Part shown: in pieces, positions 35,305-39,526 of the stretch
How the letters are laid out: every line of letters begins with the position of its first letter
Position numbering within the stretch: position 1 is the stretch's first letter
NCBI GenBank assembly: GCA_009841475.1
Contig: VXLT01000256.1
Span: forward strand, 1-39,526
Source: Gemmatimonadota bacterium
GTDB lineage: Bacteria > Gemmatimonadota > Gemmatimonadetes > Longimicrobiales > Gaopeijiaceae
Reading direction: 5' to 3'
DNA length: 39,526 nt
The notes under the pieces: model-generated
Seen by the model: only the letters and a program-made list of their open reading frames with translations
Databases searched by the model: none
What the model was told of the DNA's origin: nothing
Made by a program: the position numbers and the translations under genes

Positions 35305-36495
35305 TCACGTCCGCCATCGGTCACCTGGCATGATTCGCCGCATGAATCCGTCAAAGCGCGGAACGGTGAAGCCGGTGTCGCCGTGGGCTGGGCTCCAGAC
35401 CATTCCCTTCGCAATCAGTTTGCTGCGGACTGGCGCAAGGGAGGTGACCGAGCGTCCCAGTTCACCGGCGATCTCGCCCGAGCGATGTGGCCCTGCACCC
35501 AACTCGGCCATTGCTCGCAGGTACCGCCGTTCAGTCTGCGTCAGACGATCGAACTGCACCATGAAGAAGCCCTCGTCGAGTGTGGCGAGAGCGGTTGCCG
35601 ACGCTGAGCGAACGTCCTCCGCAGTGATCGGTGATCGCTGTGCCGCGTCCCAGACGTGTTTTCCCCACTCCTGCAGGAAATACGGGTAGCCTTCGGCCTC
35701 GTGAAGTATCATTTCGACTGCAGCACCCTCGAACTCGACATCCAGTTCCTGTGCGGGTTTGGTGATCGCGAGCGATGCGGCGGTTGGCGACAGCGGGCCC
35801 ACTTCCGGAAAGTCGAACAGGCGCTCTGCGTAGGACTTGGCCTGCCCCATGCGTCCGCGCAGCTGGGGCAGACCCGCCCCGACAAGGGTCACGGGAAGTC
35901 TCCGTTGCGCGGCGCGGTGCAGCGCGACGATCAGCGCCGCCAACTCGCCTTCGGTCACGTACTGGAGTTCGTCGATGAACATTGCCAGCCCGGTCTCGGC
36001 GCTCAGGCATGCCTCGCCCACGGCCTCCAGGAGGGCTTGCAGGTCGAGTTCGAGGTCGCCGTTGTCCGCGAGGCCCGGCTCCGGATCGAGGTCGAGCCCG
36101 AGTTCGATGTCGTGGTATTTCACCTTGAGCGCGCCGGCGAATCCCGCCAGGCCCCGCAGGGCACGCCGTGCCAGTTCACGGGCACGCGACCTTCTCGCGA
36201 GCCTGATCATGGCCGTGCGCAACCCCGGAGTCAGCAGGGCAGGCAGGGAGCGGGATTCCGGTGCTTCAACGCGGGTAACCAGCATTCCCCTGGATTCGGC
36301 GTAGTCGCTCGATCGCAGGAGCAGGACAGTCTTGCCCACGCCTCGAAGGCCGACCACGAGGATGCTCTTGGCCGGGCGACGCATCCGCACTCTCTCAAGT
36401 GAGATCCGAACCCGGTCCAGCAGGTCTTCGCGCCCCGCCAATTCGGGGGGCGGCATGCCCGCGCCGGGCGAATAGGGGTTGAGAATCGGGTCCAT
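35305..36495 (-). CDS. AAA-family ATP-binding protein (P-loop ATPase)
   Basis: ELAGREDLLDRVRISL...SILVVGLRGVGKTVLLLRS (Walker A), LAMFIDELQYV (Walker B), DRLTQTERRYLRAMAELG (wHTH-like C-terminus). Confidence 0.88.
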   Translation of the reverse strand: MDPILNPYSPGAGMPPPELAGREDLLDRVRISLERVRMRRPAKSILVVGLRGVGKTVLLLRSSDYAESRGMLVTRVEAPESRSLPALLTPGLRTAMIRLARRSRARELARRALRGLAGFAGALKVKYHDIELGLDLDPEPGLADNGDLELDLQALLEAVGEACLSAETGLAMFIDELQYVTEGELAALIVALHRAAQRRLPVTLVGAGLPQLRGRMGQAKSYAERLFDFPEVGPLSPTAASLAITKPAQELDVEFEGAAVEMILHEAEGYPYFLQEWGKHVWDAAQRSPITAEDVRSASATALATLDEGFFMVQFDRLTQTERRYLRAMAELGAGPHRSGEIAGELGRSVTSLAPVRSKLIAKGMVWSPAHGDTGFTVPRFDGFMRRIMPGDRWRT

Positions 36496-36505
36496 GCTGG
36501 CATCG

Positions 36506-36565
36506 ATTATACGAAAGTTAGCCGGTTTATCGAAAAAAGATAATATCGCTAAACTAGCTATAACT
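36506..36565 (-). promoter_or_regulatory. AT-rich promoter with overlapping inverted repeats upstream of the AAA ATPase
   Basis: Minus-strand TATAAT at 36506..36511; TTATC-GAAAAAA-GATAA (36527..36543); GTTTATCG (36525..36532) versus CGCTAAAC (36547..36554). Confidence 0.5.
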
Positions 36566-36605
36566 CAAGAGCGGCCGCCTGCCAGGGGTGCGGGATTCCC
36601 CGCCC

Positions 36606-37013
36606 TCAGAACAACGCTTCCAGCGCCTCGGCCGGGGTAATCGCAGGCGTCGGGGAGTGCTTGAAGTCCCGAGCGTTCCTCGTGACGACGTAGCGGGCCC
36701 CGCAGGCGCGTGCCGCGGCGACCTGCATCGCGTCCTCGAAGTCGGCCATCCCCAGCCGGGCGGCATAGCCGATCGCGTTCGTACCGCATACCGCGACAGC
36801 CACGAAGCGAATCAGCTCGGTGATGAAGGCGCGCGCGTCCGCACCGCCTCGCGCGGGTGAGACGAGGTAGTAGAAGTTAGACAAGGTGTGCCATGCCACG
36901 AACGCACGCTTCGGTCCGGTCTGCAGGCGATCGATAAGCTCGGAAGCAGGGTCGGAAAACGGCTGGCGGTCGAGCGCGACGTCGATGAGCACGTCCGTGT
37001 CGATAAGGATCAA
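36606..37013 (-). CDS. PIN domain toxin (VapC-like)
   Basis: MILIDTDVLIDVALDRQPFSDPASELI...HTLSNFYYLVSP...MADFEDAMQVAAARACGARYVVTRNARDF; TTG start overlapping upstream stop (TTGA). Confidence 0.85.
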   Translation of the reverse strand: MILIDTDVLIDVALDRQPFSDPASELIDRLQTGPKRAFVAWHTLSNFYYLVSPARGGADARAFITELIRFVAVAVCGTNAIGYAARLGMADFEDAMQVAAARACGARYVVTRNARDFKHSPTPAITPAEALEALF

Positions 37014-37216
37014 AGGTACTTCCGGGCCAGGGCGTCATACCGGGGATCGTCATGGTTCGCGGGCCGGAACTGCCCTCTCCACCGCGACGCGAAGGACGGC
37101 TCGCCGACGGAAGCCTCTTCCCGCAGGGCCCGTTCGGCCGCCAAGCCCGTGGACAACCCGCGTGAGCACCCGCGTGACCCGCGCGGCAGCTCTGACCTTG
37201 CTGTCCCCCGAGTCAT
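37010..37216 (-). CDS. Putative cognate antitoxin (short, N-terminus unclear)
   Basis: Directly upstream and overlapping the PIN gene; C-terminus ...SFASRWRGQFRPANHDDPRYDALARKYL looks like an antitoxin toxin-binding tail. No recognisable DNA-binding N-terminus. Confidence 0.45.
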   Translation of the reverse strand: MTRGTARSELPRGSRGCSRGLSTGLAAERALREEASVGEPSFASRWRGQFRPANHDDPRYDALARKYL

Positions 37217-37222
37217 GTTATA

Positions 37223-37241
37223 CTATCTACTAAAGAGATAG
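37223..37241. promoter_or_regulatory. Inverted repeat CTATCT-ACTAAAG-AGATAG in the divergent antitoxin/beta-propeller intergenic region
   Basis: Perfect 6-bp arms with 7-nt spacer, next to TATACT and between divergent starts. Confidence 0.45.
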
Positions 37242-37269
37242 GTGATTGACCTGATTTCAGGAGTTCGGC

Positions 37270-38442
37270 ATGAACGCGATCCGCCTCGCCGCCACCACAC
37301 TCTTCACCTTCGTCGCGCTGACCTGCGACATCACCGGCGTGATCGCTCAGACGATCGTGGAGAGCGGGTCCCCTCGCGAATCCGACCTTGTGCTCGCCGA
37401 CGAGCCGGTGGTGCGCGTGGGAATGCTCGACGGCCCCGTCGAATACCTCTTCGGCAACATCACCGGCGCCGTCCGGCTCAACGATGGGAGCGTCGTCGTC
37501 GCGGACGAGCAGAGTCACGAGGTTCGAATGTTCGACGCGGGCGGGGGGCACGTGTGGACCAGCGGACGCGAAGGAGAGGGGCCGGGCGACTATCGGGGAC
37601 TCTGGTTGCTGCGAGGGTGCCCGGGAGCGACGGTCACGATTTACGACTGGCAACTCAAGCGAATCACCGAACTCGACTCGGAAGGCCACGTGGTTGGCAC
37701 ACGGGCGCTCCGCAGGGCTGGCGGACCCGGTCCCCATGGGGCACCCGCATGCTCGCCAGGCGGCGACCTGGTGTTCACCGATTGGCCGGACAGTGAGCAG
37801 GAGGCCGTGGGTGAGTACCGCTGGGAGATGTCGCTGAGCTGGGCGCGAGACGACGGCGTGGCCACCCTGCGATCAGGTATCCCGGGGAGGGAGCTCTACC
37901 ACCATGGTGGCGGTATCGTCGGTTCGGTAACGTGGGGCAGGGAAATGGCCTTCGCGGTCACGGCCACCGGCGTCTGGTACGGATCGGCGGACGACTACGA
38001 ACTCGAACACGCCGACTGGACCGGCCGCGTCACGCGCGTCGCGCGGTGGAGCGGACCGGACCTCGCGGTCACGCGCCAACACCTGGACCGCTACCGGGAC
38101 TTCCACCTGGCCCGGTACGAAACGACCGAGGAGCGCCGAGACTTCGAGAGGGCGAGGTGGCCGGAGATTCGGGACGGCCTGCCGGAGCGATTTCCCGCCT
38201 TCGTGGAGAGGGGGCTCCTTCCGCTACCGGACGGCAGCGTCCTGGTGGCGCCGCACTCCTGGCGGGACCTCTGGGGCAACGAGTTCCACCTGCTGGGCCC
38301 GGACGGCACATGGCTCTACCGCCTGACGATCCCGTCCGGCCGGACGCTTCTCGACGCGGGCCCGGGCTGGGTGCTGCTCCTTGAGAAAGGGGAGTTCGAC
38401 GAGCAGAGCGTGGCGGTGTACGAGCTGGTGGAGGGGTCATGA
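37270..38442 (+). CDS. Secreted 6-bladed beta-propeller protein
   Basis: MNAIRLAATTLFTFVALTCDITGVIAQ...; LDGPVEYLFGNITGAVRLNDGSVVVADEQSHEVRMFDAGGGHVWTSGREGEGPGDYRGL. Confidence 0.82.
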   Translation: MNAIRLAATTLFTFVALTCDITGVIAQTIVESGSPRESDLVLADEPVVRVGMLDGPVEYLFGNITGAVRLNDGSVVVADEQSHEVRMFDAGGGHVWTSGREGEGPGDYRGLWLLRGCPGATVTIYDWQLKRITELDSEGHVVGTRALRRAGGPGPHGAPACSPGGDLVFTDWPDSEQEAVGEYRWEMSLSWARDDGVATLRSGIPGRELYHHGGGIVGSVTWGREMAFAVTATGVWYGSADDYELEHADWTGRVTRVARWSGPDLAVTRQHLDRYRDFHLARYETTEERRDFERARWPEIRDGLPERFPAFVERGLLPLPDGSVLVAPHSWRDLWGNEFHLLGPDGTWLYRLTIPSGRTLLDAGPGWVLLLEKGEFDEQSVAVYELVEGS

Positions 38443-38492
38443 CCGGGCTACAGCTCTGGCCACTGGACCGGGTGGGAGAATAGGGCGGTAAC

Positions 38493-39526
38493 TCAGCCAC
38501 CCTTGTCGAGGTGGTGAACCCTTACCGTGGGAACACCCAGTTCGTCCCGGTGAGTGCCGTACACGCGGCCGCGCGCAACCTGGCTGAGGCTGAAGCCGCC
38601 GGGCATCTGCACCGCGCCGAACCAGCGTCCGTCGGAGCCGAGGACGGTCCATCGTTCGGGGGCGGGGTCGGGTTGGGGAGGGGTGCGAACCCAGATGTTC
38701 CCTTCGTCGTCGGCCAGCAGCCGGTCGAAGAACGGCTTGTGCTCGGGCAGCCAGGGGAAATCGTCCAGCTGAATGCGGCGACCGCTCTCACTACCAACCA
38801 CTTGTTGGTTGTTCCATTCCTGTCTTTCCTCTGTGGTGATGGGGGCGGGCGTCGCGTGCCAGCGCAGGATGCGCTTCAGCGCCCCATCGGAGGCGACGAT
38901 GCGAACCTCCGCCCGCTGGGAGTAGCCGAACAGCAGATCGTCACCCGTTAACCGAATGGGCAGGACGCGCGTGGTCCACGGGACGGCCCGGGTGAAGATC
39001 TCTGCATATCGGAACTCGTGCCCCTCGATCACGCGCGCGACGGTGTCTCGCCCAGCAAAGGACTCGTCCGTCCACGCGAAGTCCCAGTAGGTAAGGCCCT
39101 GCGGCCCCTCCGGCTCCGCCGTCCGATACCGGTCGGTAACCAGGAAGCGCCGGCAATCACCGGACCTCAGAAAGACACTCAGAGGCATCTGGGTCCGGCC
39201 ATCGACCGTCGCCAAGCGTCGTATGAAGCGGCCTTCGGAATCGAAGTAATTGTACGCATACACATCAGCCGCGATGATCGTGTCTCCCTCGCAGGCAAAC
39301 ACTGTGGAAAGGTCCTCGAGTTCGCCCGGGCCCTCGCCCTGTCCACCGAACCGATGGGTGAACTGACCAACGGAATCGAAGACCATCACCTCGGAGGTGG
39401 TGGCGTCACCGACCGCCAGGCTCCCGTTGGTGAGGACATTCAACCCCCGAACGCGCCCCCAGGGGGGGTTGTCGGGATCGTCGCCCCCTTCAGCCCCCGC
39501 GCCGATTGAGAGTCCCGGTTCGGCAA
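38493..39526 (-). CDS. 6-bladed beta-propeller protein, 5' end beyond window
   Basis: Frame stays open to the right edge (AEPGLSIGAGAEGGDDPDNPPWGRVRGLNVLTNGSLAVGDATTSEVMVFDSVGQFTHRFGGQGEGPGELEDL); the ORF-track start at 39443 is internal. Confidence 0.82.
   Translation of the reverse strand, partial: AEPGLSIGAGAEGGDDPDNPPWGRVRGLNVLTNGSLAVGDATTSEVMVFDSVGQFTHRFGGQGEGPGELEDLSTVFACEGDTIIAADVYAYNYFDSEGRFIRRLATVDGRTQMPLSVFLRSGDCRRFLVTDRYRTAEPEGPQGLTYWDFAWTDESFAGRDTVARVIEGHEFRYAEIFTRAVPWTTRVLPIRLTGDDLLFGYSQRAEVRIVASDGALKRILRWHATPAPITTEERQEWNNQQVVGSESGRRIQLDDFPWLPEHKPFFDRLLADDEGNIWVRTPPQPDPAPERWTVLGSDGRWFGAVQMPGGFSLSQVARGRVYGTHRDELGVPTVRVHHLDKGG

Noticed and set aside
37250-37261. CCTGA-TT-TCAGG palindrome next to the RBS of the 37270 gene
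   Set aside because: The loop of 2 nt is too short for a stable RNA hairpin and the arms are only 5 bp; not enough to claim RBS sequestration.
1-39526. CRISPR arrays, rRNA, tRNA, integrase/transposase genes
   Set aside because: No regularly spaced direct repeats, RNA gene signatures or recognisable transposase/integrase ORFs were found on either strand.

Overview
39.5 kb high-GC bacterial window. By gene content it resembles a Gemmatimonadota-type (possibly host-associated) genome, but taxonomy is inference only. No rRNA, tRNA or CRISPR array was seen. Main content: a partial RND efflux pump preceded by a collapsed adaptor gene; an Hsp70-like/HEAT-repeat gene pair; two TonB-dependent receptors; two TlpA-type redoxin lipoproteins; five intact or partial secreted 6-bladed beta-propeller proteins plus one degraded copy; a HEAAH metallo-lipoprotein; a thymidine kinase; an M14 carboxypeptidase; an AAA ATPase; and a VapBC-like pair. 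The strongest candidate for an undescribed system is a pair of paralogous cassettes. Each encodes an NCS2 (xanthine/uracil-type) permease fused to a C-terminal ~150 aa soluble domain that looks like a degenerate Bergerat/RsbW fold, followed by a complete TRAP transporter (P, Q, M). The second cassette is split by an antisense M14 peptidase gene. The window also holds a family of dispersed non-coding elements. These include a ~247 bp composite element with imperfect terminal inverted repeats upstream of a TonB receptor, a 68 bp repeat (63/68 identical by eye), and a conserved AATGTCAAGAGAAC dyad. One dyad copy appears to encode the signal peptide of the other TonB receptor. Several gene relics retain only gene ends (RND adaptor, beta-propeller, FGE-sulfatase domain, membrane protein tail).
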